The notes below the pieces were generated by a model. That model saw nothing but the letters and a program-made list of their open reading frames with translations, was not told where the DNA came from and ran no database searches. From Antedon mediterranea (Eukaryota > Echinodermata > Crinoidea > Comatulida > Antedonidae), in NCBI RefSeq assembly GCF_964355755.1, contig NC_092679.1:3226001-3286000 (forward strand): a DNA stretch of 60,000 nt, written 5' to 3'. Position 1 is the first letter of the stretch, and the number at the start of each line of letters is the position of its first letter. A program made the translations under genes and the position numbers. Shown one piece after another: positions 1-13,067 of the stretch.

Positions 1-789
1 CGGATTAAGTATAGTATCTTTTACCTTGAATTCCTTCCATTTGTTATACTGAATACTGAAATGCTTTATTTTTCCATCATAAAATAACAACAGAAATTCT
101 TCTTGAAGATTGACAGTTATTAGTACAATAATAAATAGATATACAATATAATATATTATGTACACACACATAATTGCACAAAAAAATATAAGTTATGAAA
201 CACGGTGTAAAAATGACAAGGTATTAAAATTGAATAGGATTCAGGAGATTAAAATAGTTTAAAACAGCTTTAAAAGGATTAAAAACAGCTTTAAAAGGAT
301 TCAAACCATTAGCATGTTCCTAACTAAAACCTTACAATTTATAAATTGCTAAAATTTCAAATAGGCTAAAAAATGTTTAAAACGTTTAAAAATATAAAAA
401 CATTTTATAAAGTTTCATTGTTTACATAGTCTTGTACAGTATTACATAACATTTTATCGATGGTGACGTGAATTAATTATATGAATAGCATTTGCAACAA
501 TATACAGTATACTAGGTATGTTTTGTAGTTAGTTACCTTTTTGTAAATGTGTGTGTAAACTGTAATAATGTAAATTACTATGTGCTAGTTGTATTAGAAG
601 TATTGTTAATGTTCTCTACTGAAACTACAGTACTTTGGAAATCAATGCTTTAGCACTGAAAGTGTCATTCATAATAAAGACAGAATAAATATTAAATGAA
701 TATACATATGCCATATTATGTTAAGAGTAAGTTTCTATCCTATTTGGATTTGAACAGATTTAAAAGTTTTCTTAATTCTTTCTTTATAG
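1..789 (+). other. ACBD3 intron (upstream part), no exon seen
   Basis: AT-rich sequence before the first visible ACBD3 exon. A short imperfect tandem repeat of AAACAGCTTTAAAAGGATT lies at about 225-310. An open frame runs into the exon from position 696, but its upstream residues do not look like the family and an acceptor (TTTATAG) ends at 789, so I read 696-789 as intron. The expected first exon (protein N-terminus and start of the acyl-CoA-binding domain) is not recognisable here and is presumably outside the window. Confidence 0.55.
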
Positions 790-3700
790 AAAAAGAAGGT
801 AGCAAAGCTATTAATTTATCATATGAAGACAAATTAAAGTTAGTAGCATACACTCGCCAAGTTTCACACGGAAAATACGACCCTTCAAGTTCTCCTAGTA
901 TTGGTTATTTTGATGTTGTTGGAAACGATAGAAGGTAAATATGGTAGTGATATGCTCAAATTTGGTAGTGATATGACATCATCATGTCCATATATGGGCA
1001 CATCACATTTTTTTTTACATAAAGTTTTGATAGTGTGGATAGAGCTTAAGGAAAAATTAAATGTGTGTATATATTTTAAATTTTATATAATAAATTTGTC
1101 AACTGCTGGAATTCTTTGAACCATATTCTATATTATATTATTTAATAAATGTAAAAAATACTGTTATTTCACTGAGAAATTGATTATTAATTTTTCTCTT
1201 TTGTAGACGAGAATGGCAAACATTAGGGGATTTATCTCAACAAGATGCTATGCTAGAATTTTGTAAACATTTAAATTTAACCTGTGGAAAATTAAAGCCA
1301 TATCTTGAAGCGCAACGGTGGGAAAAAGAAGAAAAGGAACGTCAAAGGTATGGCATATTTTGCTACATAGTATTCAGGATTTATTTGTGTGTGCTGAACT
1401 AAATAAAATATTTTGTTGGCCATAATATGAATTAAAAAACAGTTATTGACAATTAGTAATTCACTTGTTAATGTCAGTAATTCACTTTTTTATGAACAGT
1501 ATTTATACTAGATCAAAATGTAAACAAATAGAGGGCGCTATAGAATATTATTCATGCATGCAAATTCAACAACAAAAAAAGTTTAATGCTCAATTATCAA
1601 CAAAAAAAAGGACCCATTTTGGGTTGGTCTCGATTGTATAAACAAGTTTTCTAGGCCTAACATGTTAATTTTATATGTAGGAGAGAAGAGGAAGAAGAAA
1701 GAATACGAAAGGAAGAAGAAGAAAAAGAAAGAATTAGACAAGAAGAAGTTAGGAAAAAAGAGGAGGAAGAACGAATAATACAAGAACAACAAAAGTAATT
1801 GAATTTTATTTTCCAGTATTGTTGAAAAAGAAAAATAAACAAATGCTGAATTTTATTATGCATTTTATCATGTATTACCACGGCGGTGTAATGCAATACC
1901 GTGACTTTTGTGGAAACCAGAGCTTTTTTAAAGATATTTACATAAAAATGATTATTTGCATTGCAGGTTACAAATAAAAGAATCAATTTATCAGCAAGTG
2001 TTACCGCAAGTTCAGGCATACGCTGCCCAACAATATCCAAATAATCCACAACAGGTAAGGGAACATTTTATTTAATTTAAATTTAGTTCTCCGAGAAAGC
2101 CTAATACAGGAGCATCATTGTCACACTAACACACCCTACTCTTTTCAAATAGTGTACCAAGTTCTTTATTGCAATGGCTTTATGTCCTATCTGAAGGACG
2201 AGGTAATGAGAGTAAAATATCTTTAGCATTCATCAGTACCATTGCACTATTGTAGTTCATTTATCACATGATATTTACACTTGATTTTGTGTTCAAAGAT
2301 TCACACTGTTTAAGTGTTGTTCACACTAGCGACGCAACGTAACGCAACACACGCAACGTAAGAAAATGCCCTTCCAATAATTGTAATTGTTTGCCCTGCT
2401 TGCGTGAAATCAAACCTATCACTGCTGCGTTCTCACTTTTGATTATGCAGTACATCGCTGAGTTGCGGGCGTCGTTAGTGGGAACCGCGCAATGTTCACT
2501 TTTTCGTTTTTATATTAACTTCTTAAATTTGTTTTTCTGTATCCAGCAACAAGCTTACATTAGTCAGATACAAGAACATTATTACCAACAATACCTACAA
2601 CAGGTGTATCAGCAACAGCAACAAGGAATGGAAAGCCAACAGCAAAAAATAGCAGGTTCAGGTGAGTGAGCGTTCCATACCTGTGGATTAAATCCACCTG
2701 TTCCTTCTCATATTGGACAAGAGCATTTCATACTATTATGCTACTATACTATCAACTTTTTGTAGGTGGGAAAAACTGTGTTGTACCAGAGGGCATTGTC
2801 ATAATAAAATTAATATTTTTGTAGATGAAAAAAATTATGTTGTACCAGAGGCATTGTCATAGAAAATTAAAGTATTTCTAGATTGAAAAACTGCAAAGTC
2901 ACTAGGCTTCATATAACTTTATTCCAAATTTGTAGTTAAAGGTAGAGATGTGATTTTGAATAATCTTTCTATTTAAATGACAATTTCTTTTAGGTGACAA
3001 TTTACCTGATAGCTTTGCAAATATGAAACTTCAAAATGGACCACCAAATGGGGATCTTTCAACACAACAAACTAGTGATATTGTAGACAGCCGTAAGTAT
3101 AAGACTGTGTCTAATTTAAGCTCCATAAAATAAACTTGCCCTCTCTAGGTCTTTTCTCATGCGAGGCAAAACATACCTCGCTTGCAGGGTATATTCATAG
3201 TAATATTACTAGGTCTTGTGCATGTCTAACTGATGCATAATCTTTGATACATTTGTATGTATCATATGTGACACCTGTATCATCGACTTTAGGCTTAACT
3301 TTAACATTAGGATAATACAGTTGTCATATGTGATACATATGTGACACTGTATACATAATGATAATCTACCTATGATAATTTCCTATGTGAGAATCTTGTT
3401 TTTTATCCCAATTAACCATGACTATGGCCAGTATAAACTGTTAAGCTATGTCTACACTATCAAACTTTATGTGACAAAAATGTGATGTGCCCATATATTG
3501 ACATTCTGTCTGTCATATCACTACCATATGTGGGCATATCACTACCATATTTGGGTACATCACAACCATATTTGGTAGTGTAGACAAAGCTTTAGAATCC
3601 TAGTAATAACATTAATTATTTTGTTCTAAAGTTTCATTAATCAATTATTAGAAAGTATTTTTTCTCATTAAAAATGATTTTAGAACAAACAGTTGCTGAT

Positions 3701-4553
3701 GCGTCAATATGGACACGTCCACAAATTAAGGAATTCAAAGAACAATTATCAAAGGACACTGAAGCCGTCATTACAGTGGGTAGGGGAGAAACTGTCACTG
3801 TACGTGTGCCAACTCATGATGAGGGCGCCTGTATATTTTGGGAATTTGCCACCGATAGCTACGATCTTGGGTTTGGATTGTACTTTGAATGGACGGAGGC
3901 ACAAAGCAATGCAATAAGTGTACATGTGAGTGAATCAAGTGACGAAGAGGATGAATTAGAGGAAGAAGGAGGAGGTTAGTGTATCATCATCTATTATCAT
4001 CATTATCTATTTATTATCATCATCTATTTATCATCATCATCATCTATTTATTAATTATCATCTATTTATTATCATCATCTATTTATCATCATCATCATCT
4101 ATTTATTAATTATCATCTATTTATTATCATCATTATCTAGTTATCATCATTATCTAGTTATCATCATCATCTAGTTATCATCATCTAGTTATCATCATCA
4201 TCATCTAGTTATCATCATTATTATCTATTTATCATCATTATCTTTATCAACTCTTTCTTTCACTGTTTTATCCTCAATTTTCCATAAAGATAGGTTCCAT
4301 TCTAATGTTATTTACATTTTTTTTAAACTGTATTATTGCAGAAGGAAAAGGTGATTTAGAAAGTGGAAGCTCAAAAGCAAAAGGACCGCCAATGGACGAG
4401 ATAATACCGATATTCCGTCGGGAATGCCATGAGCAAGTGTTTGCCGGCAGCCATGCTTATCCTGGAAAGGGAATCTACCTTCTTCGATTCGATAATTCAT
4501 ATTCGCTCTTTAGGTCTAAGAAACTGTATTATAGGGTTTATTACTCAAAGTGA
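790..4553 (+). CDS. ACBD3: ACBD3 (Golgi acyl-CoA-binding domain protein, GCP60), 5'-partial
   Basis: Coding exons read as 790-934, 1207-1347, 1681-1794, 1967-2054, 2547-2661, 2994-3092, 3684-3974 and 4342-4553. All have GT/AG borders, and the joined frame is open for 400 residues to a TGA at 4551-4553. Residues 1-95 are the second half of an acyl-CoA-binding domain ([19 protein letters not shown]). Residues 96-132 are a highly charged E/K/R coiled coil, 133-200 are Gln/Tyr-rich, and 235-400 form a C-terminal GOLD domain ([38 protein letters not shown], ending YYRVYYSK) interrupted by an acidic stretch. ACBD3 proteins are Golgi scaffolds: the GOLD domain binds giantin and the central region recruits PI4KB. 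The family is about 500 residues long, so roughly the first 100 are missing, consistent with an exon upstream of the window. Exon phases join cleanly and I see no frameshift. Confidence 0.93.
937..1048 (+). mobile_element. MITE family A, copy 1 (5'-truncated), abutting a splice donor
   Basis: Shares its interior (AATATGGTAGTGATATG twice, then CCATATATGGGCACATCA) and its 3' terminus (AAGTTTTGATAGTGTGGATAGAGCTTA, split here by small differences from the other copies) with elements at 3442-3593 and 59686-59853. Only the right terminal inverted repeat is present. The match starts two or three bases inside the intron, directly at the ACBD3 donor GTAAAT at 935. Confidence 0.7.
2319..2485. mobile_element. 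MITE family C, copy 1, in an ACBD3 intron
   Basis: The left end reads GTTCACACTAGCGACGCAACG. The right end, read on the minus strand, gives GTTCCCACTAACGACGCCCG, so about 20 bp form terminal inverted repeats around ~125 bp. Runs of ACGCAAC fill the left arm. No coding sequence. A more diverged relative with similar GACGCAACG ends lies in an HSP90 intron at about 29145-29280. Confidence 0.6.
3442..3593. mobile_element. MITE family A, copy 2
   Basis: About 150 bp. The left terminus reads TAAGCTATGTCTACACTATC and the right terminus, on the minus strand, TAAAGCTTTGTCTACACTACC, giving long terminal inverted repeats flanked by TA. The interior repeats the words CATATCACTACCATAT. It is non-coding and lies in the ACBD3 intron before the main GOLD-domain exon. 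Related copies are at 937-1048 and 59686-59853. Confidence 0.75.
3978..4245 (+). repeat. ATC-rich minisatellite in an ACBD3 intron
   Basis: Degenerate tandem repeat built from ATCATC and CTATTTATT/CTAGTTATC blocks, for example TATCATCATCTATTTAT, repeated from the donor of the first GOLD exon almost to the next acceptor region. Likely polymorphic in length. Confidence 0.85.
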
Positions 4554-4650
4554 TTTCAGTAAAAATTATTTAGGTGATTTTATTATGAAATTCTATCATA
4601 TTTCTAAATAATACATTATTCTGTATTAAAATAACCTGAATTTAGTGTGA

Positions 4651-4656
4651 AATAAA
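4651..4656 (+). terminator. Poly(A) signal of ACBD3
   Basis: AATAAA, 98 bp after the ACBD3 stop codon, in AT-rich 3' flanking DNA. Confidence 0.6.
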
Positions 4657-5945
4657 ATGCTGTTTTGATCAGTAACAAAATACTCAGACTGTGTATGAGA
4701 TTTATATAGAAATAAATACAAAATTGAGTAAATGTGTTTTAGAAGTCGGTCAGAATAACCTCGGACAGAGTGAGGGCACACTCTTACCAGATTCATATGA
4801 CAGAGAGTCATGTGACCTGTAGGGCTATCAGAAAATTGTGGTGTAGTTAAAGGGACAGTTGAAAGGTATTTTTTATTGTCCTGTGTAGCATTAAAGGGAT
4901 AGTTTTTTTCTCAAAAGATAATAATATGTTGTTTTTGTATAGTGCTTAATGCTCAAGCTCAAATGCATCACAGATGTGGACCTATATGCTGACTTTAAAA
5001 CTCAACTTGAAAATGGTTAGTTTTTTTGTAAATTTATTGTAAGTACTGATGTTATGGGCAGTGTATATACTTTGGTGCCTTGCCTAGCCGTTGAAAATTC
5101 ATTATAATTAATCTACTAATAACAGCTGTGTTATAAATACTAAAATCCAGCTAATATCGGATGAATTTTTCATAATTATTTGGGTCAAGGAGGTATAAGT
5201 TATTTATCACATTACAGATACTGAAAATAAATACTGTATATCCCCTGGTATTATGCCATTACCTAGAACACACAATTGAACCGACTTTGGGAGTGGGACT
5301 ATACTCGTGGAAATCTGTATCCTCTTGTTTTGTAGAAACCAATATGCCGCACCTCCGCATGACTTGATTGGGTTTGATCGATTGGCTATTGATTATTTGT
5401 TATTGATTATTTGTTATTGATTGGGTTTTGATCACCATGGGAACCTGACAAATGTTGTACAGTGTTTATATTATTTGATGTACAGATGGGATAATTTTCT
5501 TTTTTTAACTGTATTTGAAATTTGGAAAATTCTCATCACATTAGAGACTACTACTACTACACTACTGTGGTTGTCATAGGATGGTCTAATTCTTTTCTAC
5601 ACGTCGACTGTTGATTGATAATTGCGCATAAAATACATAATTAGTATTTTTATTATAAGATGAAGAAGCTTTACAATTTTATTTTCAAAATAGTTATAGA
5701 TATTATATTTATATAAACAAATATTGTTATTTAAAATGTTTAATGTTTTTAATTTCGATTAGTATTATTTTTGTTTTTCCGTTACTTTATTATTATTTAT
5801 TGTTTATTTTTGGGTTATTGTTTTTATTATGTAATGAAATAAATATTTGTTGTTTTTTTGGAACACACACAAAAAGCACAATTACTGTACCGGATTTTGA
5901 TATCCATTATAACTTAAAAGAATTCACATACATTTCAGTTTGAAT
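4657..5945. other. Intergenic, nothing recognised
   Basis: AT-rich intergenic DNA between ACBD3 and the foldback element. Open frames are short and of low complexity, for example a hydrophobic 66-codon frame at 5743-5943 made of T-rich sequence. I see no RNA gene, splice-linked coding sequence or terminal inverted repeat. Confidence 0.5.
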
Positions 5946-5948
5946 AAA

Positions 5949-6093
5949 TAAATAATATTCTGCTTTTGTTAGCATTACTTTCTAATAAAATAATATTCTG
6001 CTTTTGTTAGCATTACTTTCTAATAAAATAATATTCTGTCTTTTCTTAGCATTACTTTCTAATAAAATAATATTCTGTCTTTTGTTACGCTTG
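5949..6093 (+). repeat. 38/39-bp minisatellite, ~3.7 copies
   Basis: Tandem unit beginning ATAATATTCTG, with the core TTAGCATTACTTTC. The first two copies are 38 bp (CTGCTTTTG); the later ones carry a one-base insertion (CTGTCTTTT). It lies about 140 bp upstream of the foldback insertion site. Confidence 0.85.
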
Positions 6094-6225
6094 AATAAAG
6101 AATATTATATACACCTTTTGTAATGTAGTCAATATTTTGTTAGACAAATTTCATGCAAATACCTAAATGTTGTTTCTGTAATTGACTAAAATGGTAATAG
6201 CGCCACCTATACGTAATTTAAAATC

Positions 6226-6232
6226 GTAAACA
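6226..6232 (+). promoter_or_regulatory. Forkhead-type GTAAACA site beside the foldback insertion
   Basis: A perfect core forkhead word, GTAAACA, one base before the left target duplication. FOXJ1 and other forkhead factors recognise this core and FOXJ1 drives motile-cilia genes. If the foldback element is removed, the site lies about 120 bp upstream of the DNAAF2 ATG. A seven-base word is weak evidence alone; the position is what makes it notable. Confidence 0.35.
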
Positions 6233-6233
6233 A

Positions 6234-6242
6234 CCCTCGCAC
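6234..6242 (+). repeat. Left target-site duplication, CCCTCGCAC
   Basis: Nine bases identical to 19224-19232, directly outside the inverted termini of the foldback element. Perfect 9-bp duplication is the usual footprint of Foldback/Mutator-type insertion. Confidence 0.92.
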
Positions 6243-6400
6243 GCTTGTGTCAAGCTAGCCGACAATAAGCCAGCCGACAATAAGCCAGCCCACTTTTATT
6301 TTTTCCAGCCGACAATAAGTATGAAACGCCGTTTGTGTATTTTTCACATTTTCAGTATTGCTTAAGGTTTTTATAGTATTAGAAATTCAATATTTGTGAG
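6243..6400 (+). repeat. Left outer terminal inverted repeat of the foldback
   Basis: Pairs with 19069-19223. The tip can itself form a small hairpin (GCTTG, TGT, CAAGC). It contains two adjacent copies of the 15-mer GCCGACAATAAGCCA and a third partial copy (GCCGACAATAAG) after a T-rich stretch. Confidence 0.9.
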
Positions 6401-9400
6401 AAAATGGTGGATTGCTCCTGGGAGTCACTTGGTGGGATTATACTAGGGGACCTCCTTAATCGTCAAGTATAAGTTAGAGTAGAACCGCTGGTCCTGTTTA
6501 CTCAGCCCTCATCTTTTAAATCTGAGTGTAACTCAATTACGATTTCTAATATTATAGTGAAATTTGATACTGTATTTGTGAGAAAATGGCGGATTGCTCC
6601 TGAGAGTCACTTGGTGGGATTATACTAGGGTACCTCCTTAGTCGTCCAGTATAAGTTAGGGTGGGACCACTAGTCCCGTTTACTCAGCCCTCATCTTTTA
6701 AATCTGAGTGTAACTCAATTACGATTTTTAATATTATAGTGAAATTTGATACTGTAATTGTGAGAAAATGGCGGATTGCTCCTGGGAGTCACTTGGTGGG
6801 ATTATACTAGGGTACCTCCTTAGTCGTCCAGTATAAGTTAGAGTAGGACCACTGGTCCTGTTTACTCAGCCCTCATCTTTTAAATCTGAGTGTAACTCAA
6901 TTACGATTTTTCATATTATAGTGAAATTTGATACTGTATTTGTGAGAAAATGGCGGATTGCTCCTAGGAGTCACTTGGTGGGATTATACTAGGGGACCTC
7001 CTTAATCGTCAAGTATAAGTTAGAGTAGAACCGCTGGTCCTGTTTACTCAGCCCTCATCTTTTAAATCTGAGTGTAACTCAATTACGATTTTTAATATTA
7101 TAGTGAAATTTGATACTGTATTTGTGAGAAAATGGCGGATTGCTCCTGGGAGTCACTTGGTGGGATTATACTAGGGTACCTCCTTAGTCGTCCAGTATAA
7201 GTTAGAGTAGGACCACTGGTCCTGTTTACTCAGCCCTCATCTTTTAAATCTGAGTGTAACTCAATTACGATTTTTAATATTATAGTGAAATTTGATACTG
7301 TATTTGTGAGAAAATGGCGGATTGCTCCTGGGAGTCACTTGGTTGGATTATACTATGGTACTTCCTTAGTCGTCCAGTATAAGTTAGAGTAGGACCGCTG
7401 GCCCTGTTTACTCAGCCCTCATCTTTTAAATCTGAGTGTAACTCAATTACGATCTTTAATATTATAGTGAAATTTGATACTGTATTTGTGAGAAAATGGC
7501 GGATTGCTCCTAGGAGTCCCTTGGTGGGATTATACTAGGGGACCTCCTTAATCGTCCAGTATAAGTTAGAATAGGACCGCTGGTCCCGTTTACTCAGCAG
7601 CCCTCATCTTTTAAATCTGAGTGTAACTCAATTACGATTTTTTATATAGTGAAATTTGATACTGTATTTGTGAGAAAATGTCGTCCTTAATCGTCAAGTA
7701 TAAGTTAGAGTAGAACCGCTGGTCCTGTTTACTCAGCCCTCATCTTTTAAATCTGAGTGTAACTCAATTACGATTTTTAATATTATAGTGAAATTTGATA
7801 CTGTATTTGTGAGAAAATGGCGGATTGCTCCTGGGAGTCACTTGGTGGGATTATACTAGGGTACCTCCTTAGTCGTCCAGTATAAGTTAGAGTAGGACCA
7901 CTGGTCCTGTTTACTCAGCCCTCCTCTTTTAAATCTGAGTGTAACTCAATTACGATTTTTAATATTATAGAGAAATTTGATACTGTATTTGTGAGAAAAT
8001 GGCGGATTGCTCCTGGGAGTCACTTGGTGGGATTATACTTGGGTACCTCCTTAGTCGTCCAGTATAAGTTAGAGTAAGACCGCTGGTCCTGTTTACTCAG
8101 CCCTCATCTTTTAAATCTGAGTGTAACTCAATTACGATTTTTAATATTATAGAGAAATTTGATACTGTATTTGTGAGAAAATGGCGGATTGCTCCTGGGA
8201 GTCACTTGGTGGGATTATACTTGGGTACCTCCTTAGTCGTCCAGTATAAGTTAGAGTAGGACCGCTGGTCCTGTTTACTCAGCCCTCATCTTTTAATTCT
8301 GAGTGTAACTCAATTACGATTTTTAATATTATAGAGAAATTTGATACTGTATTTGTGAGAAAATGGCGGATTGCTCCTGGGAGTCACTTGGTGGGATTAT
8401 ACTTGGGTACCTCCTTAGTCGTCCAGTATAAGTTAGAGTAAGACCGCTGGTCCTGTTTACTCAGCCCTCATCTTTTAAATCTGAGTGTAACTCAATTACG
8501 ATTTTTAATATTATAGAGAAATTTGATACTGTATTTGTGAGAAAATGGCGGATTGCTCCTGGGAGTCACTTGGTGGGATTATACTTGGGTACCTCCTTAG
8601 TCGTCCAGTATAAGTTAGAGTAGGACCGCTGGTCCTGTTTACTCAGCCCTCATCTTTTAAATCTGAGTGTAACTCAATTACGATTTTTAATATTATAGTG
8701 AAATTTGATACTGTATTTGTGAGAAAATGGCGGATTTCTCCAGGGAGTCATTTGGTGGGATTATACTAGGGTACCTCCTTAGTCGTCCAGTATAAGTTAG
8801 AGTAGGACCGCTGGTCTTGTTTACTCAGCCCTCATCTTTTAATTCTGAGTGTAACTCAATTACGATTTTTAATATTATAGTGAAATTTGATACTGTATTT
8901 GTGAGAAAATGGCGGATTGCTCCTGGGAGTCACTTGGTGGGATTATACTAGGGTACCTCCTTAGTCGTCCAGTATAAGTTAAAGTAGGACCGCTGGTCCC
9001 GTTTACTCAGCCCTCATCTTTTAAATCTGAGTGTAACTCAATTACGATTTTTAATATTATAGTGAAATTTGATACTGTATTTGTGAGAAAATGGCGGATT
9101 ACTCCTGGGTGTCACTTGGTGGGATTATACTAGGGTACCTCTTTAGTCGTCCAGTAAAAGTTAGAGTAGGACCACTGGTCCTGTTTACTCAGCCCTCATC
9201 TTTTAAATGTGAGTGTAACTCAATTACGATTTTTAATATTATAGTGAAATTTGATACTGTATTTGTGAGAAAATGGCGGATTGCTCCTGGGAGTCACTTG
9301 GTGGGATTATACTTGGGTACCTCCTTAGTCCTCCAGTATAAGTTAGAGTAGGACCGCTGGCCCTGTTGACTCAGCCCTCATCTTTTAAATCTGAGTGTAA

Positions 9401-12400
9401 CTCAATTATGATCTATAATATTATAGTGAAATTTGATACTGTATTTGTGAGAAAATGGCGGATTGCTCCTGGGAGTCACTTGGTGGGATTATACTAGGGT
9501 ACCTCCTTAGTCGTCCAGTATAAGTTAGGGTGGGACCACTGGTCCCGTTGACTCAGCCCTCATCTTTTAAATCTGAGTGTAACTCAATTAAGATCTTTAA
9601 TATTATAGTGAAATTTGATACTGTATTTGTGAGAAAATGGCGGAATGCTCATGGGAGTCACTTGGTGGGATTATACTAGGGGACCTCCTTAATCGTCCAG
9701 TATAAGTTAGAGTAGGACCGCTGGTCCCGTTTGCTCAGCCCTCATCTTTTAAATCTGAGTGTAACTCAATTACAATTTTTTATATAGTGAAATTTGATAC
9801 TGTATTTGTGAAAAAATGGCGGATTGCTCCTGGGAGTCACTTGGTGGGATTATACTAGGGTACCTCCTTAGTCGTCCAGTATAAGTTAGAGTAGGACCGC
9901 TGGTCCTGTTTACTCAGCCCTCATCTTTTAAATCTGAGTGTAACTCAATTACGATCTTTAATATTATAGTGAAATTTGATACTGTATTTGTGAGAAAATG
10001 GCGGATTGCTCCTAGGAGTCACTTGGTGGGATTATACTAGGGTACCTCCTTAATCGTCCAGTATAAGTTAGAGTAGGACCGCTGGTCCCGTTTACTCAGC
10101 CCTAATCTTTTAAATCTGAGTGTAACTCAATTACGATTTTTTATATAGTGAAATTTGATACTGTATTTGTGAGAAAATGGCGGTTTGCTCCTGGGAGTCA
10201 CTTGGTGGGATTATACTAGGGTACCTCCTTAGTCGTCCAGTATAAGTTAGAGTAGAACCGCTGGTCTTGTTTACTCAGCCCTCATCTTTTAATTCTGAGT
10301 GTAACTCAATTACGATTTTTAATATTATAGTGAAATTTGATACTGTATTTGTGAGAAAATGGCGGATTGCTCCTGGGAGTCACTTGGTGGGATTATACTA
10401 GGGTACCTACTTAGTCGTCCAGTATAAGTTAGGGTGGGACCACTGGTCCCGTTTACTCAGCCCTCATCTTTTAAATCTGAGTGTAACTCAATTCCGATTT
10501 TTAATAATTATAATGAAATTTGATACTGTATTGGTGAGAAAATGGCGGATTGCTCCTGGGAGTCACTTGGTGGGATTATACTAGGGTACCTCCTCTGTCG
10601 TCCAGTATAAGTTAGAGTAGGACCGCTGGTCCTGTTTACTCAGCCCTCATCTTTTAAATCTATCTGAGTGTAACTCAATTACGATTTTTAATATTATAGT
10701 GAAATTTGATACTGTATTTGTGAGAAAATGGCGGATTGCTCCTGGGAGTCACTTGGTTGGATTATACTAGGGTACCTCCTTAGTGGTTCAGTATAAGTTA
10801 GAGTAGGACCGCTGGCCCTGTTTACTCAGCCCTCATCTTTTAAATCTGAGTGTAACTCAAATACGATCTTTAATATTATAGTGAAATTTGATACTGTATT
10901 TGTGAGAAAATGGCGGATTGCTCCTAGGAGTCACTTGGTGGGATTATACTAGGGGAACTCCTTAATCGTCCAGTATAAGTTAGAGTAGAACCGCTGGCCC
11001 TGTTGACTCAGCCCTCATCTTTTAAATCTGAGTGTAACTCAATTACGATCTTTAATATTATAGTGAAATTTGATACTGTATTTGTGAGAAAATGGCGGAT
11101 TGCTCCTGGGAGTCACTTGGTGGGATTATACTAGGGGACTTCCTTAATCGTCCAGTAGAAGTTAGAGTAGGACCGCTGGTCCCGTTTACTCAGCCCTCGT
11201 CTTTTAAATTTGAGTGTAACTCAATTACAATTTTTTATATAGTGAAATTTGATACTGTATTTGTGAGAAAATAGCGGATTGCTCATGGGAATCACTTGGT
11301 GGGATTATTATACTAGGGTACCTCCTTAGTCGTCCAGTATAAGTTAGAGTAGGACTGCTGGTCTTGTTTACTCAGCCCTCATCTTTTAAATCTGAGTGTA
11401 ACTCAATTACGATTTTTAATATTATAGTGAAATTTGATACTGTATTTGTGAGAAAATGGCGGATTGCTCCTGGGAGTCACTTGGTGGAATTATACTAGGG
11501 TACCTCTTTAGTCGTCCAGTAAAAGTTAGAGTAGGACCACTGGTTCTGTTTACTCAGCCCTCATCTTTTAAATCTGAGTGTAACTCAATTACGATTTTTA
11601 ATATTATAGTGAAATTTGATACTGTATTTGTGAGAAAATGGCGGATTGCTCCTGGGAGTCACTTTGTGGGATTATACTTGGGTACCATCTTAGTCGTCCA
11701 GTATAAGTTAGAGTAGGACCGCTGGCCCTGTTGACTCAGCCCTCATCTTTTAAATCTGAGTGTAATTCAATTACGATCTTTAATATTATAGTGAAATTTG
11801 ATACTGTATTTGTGAGAAAATGGCGGATTGCTCCTGGGAGTCACTTGGTGGGATTATACTAGGGTACCTCTTTAGTCGTCCAGTAAAAGTTAGAGTAGGA
11901 CCACTGGTCCTGTTTACTCAGCCCTCATCTTTTAAATCTGAGTGTAACTCAATTACAATTTTTTATATAGTGAAATTTGATACTGTATTTGTGAGAAAAT
12001 GGCGGATTGCTCCTGGAAGTCACTCGGTGGGATTATACTAGGGTACCTCCTTAGTTGTCCTGTATAAGTTAGAGTAGGACCACTGGTCCTGTTTACTCAG
12101 CCCTCATCTTTTAAATCTGAGTGTAACTCAATTACGATTTTTAATATTATAGTGAAATTTGGTACTGTATTTGTGAGAAAACGGCGGATTGCTCCTGGAA
12201 GTCACTCGGTGGGATTATACTAGGGTACCTCCTCAGTTGTCCTGTATAAGTTAGAGTAGGGCCGCTGGTCTTGTTTACTCAGCCCTCATCTTTTAAATCT
12301 GAGTGTAACTCAATTACGATTTTTAATATTATAGTGAAATTTGATACTGTATTTGTGAGAAAATGGCGGATTGCTCCTGGGAGTCAACTGGTGGGATTAT

Positions 12401-13067
12401 ACTAGGGTACGTCCTTAGTCGTCCAGTATAAGTTAGGGTGGGACCGCTGGCCCTGTTTACTCACCCCTCACCTTTTAAATCTGAGTGTAACTCAATTACG
12501 GTCTTTAATATTATAGTGAAATTTGATACTGTATTTGTGCGAAAATGGCGGATTGCTCCTAGGAGTCACTTGGTGGGATTATACTAGGGGACCTCCTTAA
12601 TCGTCCAGTATAAGTTAGAGTAGGACCGCTGGTCCCGTTTACTCAGCCCTCATCTTTTAAATCTGAGTGTAACTCAATTACAATTTTTTATATAGTGAAA
12701 TTTGATACTGTATTTGTGAGAAAATAGCGGATTGCTCCTGGGAGTCACTTGGTGGGATTATACTAGGGTACCTCCTTAGTCGTCCAGTATAAGTTAGAGT
12801 AGGACCACTGGTCCTGTTTACTCAGCCCTCATCTTTTAAATCTATCTGAGTGTAACTCAATTACGATTTTTAATATTATAGTGAAATTTGATACTGTATT
12901 TGTGAGGAAATGGCGGATTGCTCCTGGGAGTCACTTGGTGGGATTATACTTGGGTACCTCCTTAGTCGTCCAGTATAAGTTAGAGTAGGACCGCTGGTCC
13001 TGTTTACTCAGCCCTCATCTTTTAAATCTGAGTGTAACTCAATTACGATTTTTAAATATATAGAAAT
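6401..13067 (+). repeat. Left arm: ~37 tandem units of ~182 bp
   Basis: Each unit starts AAAATGGCGGATTGCTCC and passes through GGTGGGATTATACTAGGG, a small palindrome GGACCACTGGTCC or variant, CTCAGCCCTCATC and TTTGATACTGTATTTGTGAG. Most units are 182 bp; a 178-bp form has TTTTTTATATAG in place of TTTTTAATATTATAG. One unit near 7680 has lost about 55 bp. Neighbouring pairs share markers at 364-bp spacing (for example GAGTAAGACC at about 8073 and 8437), showing local two-unit homogenisation. Open frames of 60-86 codons arise where a unit lacks stops; they are not genes. Confidence 0.92.

Noticed and set aside
9091-12041. Open frames starting MADCSWESLGG or MADYSWVSLGG in the foldback left arm
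   Set aside because: Most units have stops in this frame; the open ones depend on single changes (AAAAGTTAG or GAAGTTAG for TAAGTTAG). Better explained as repeat DNA.
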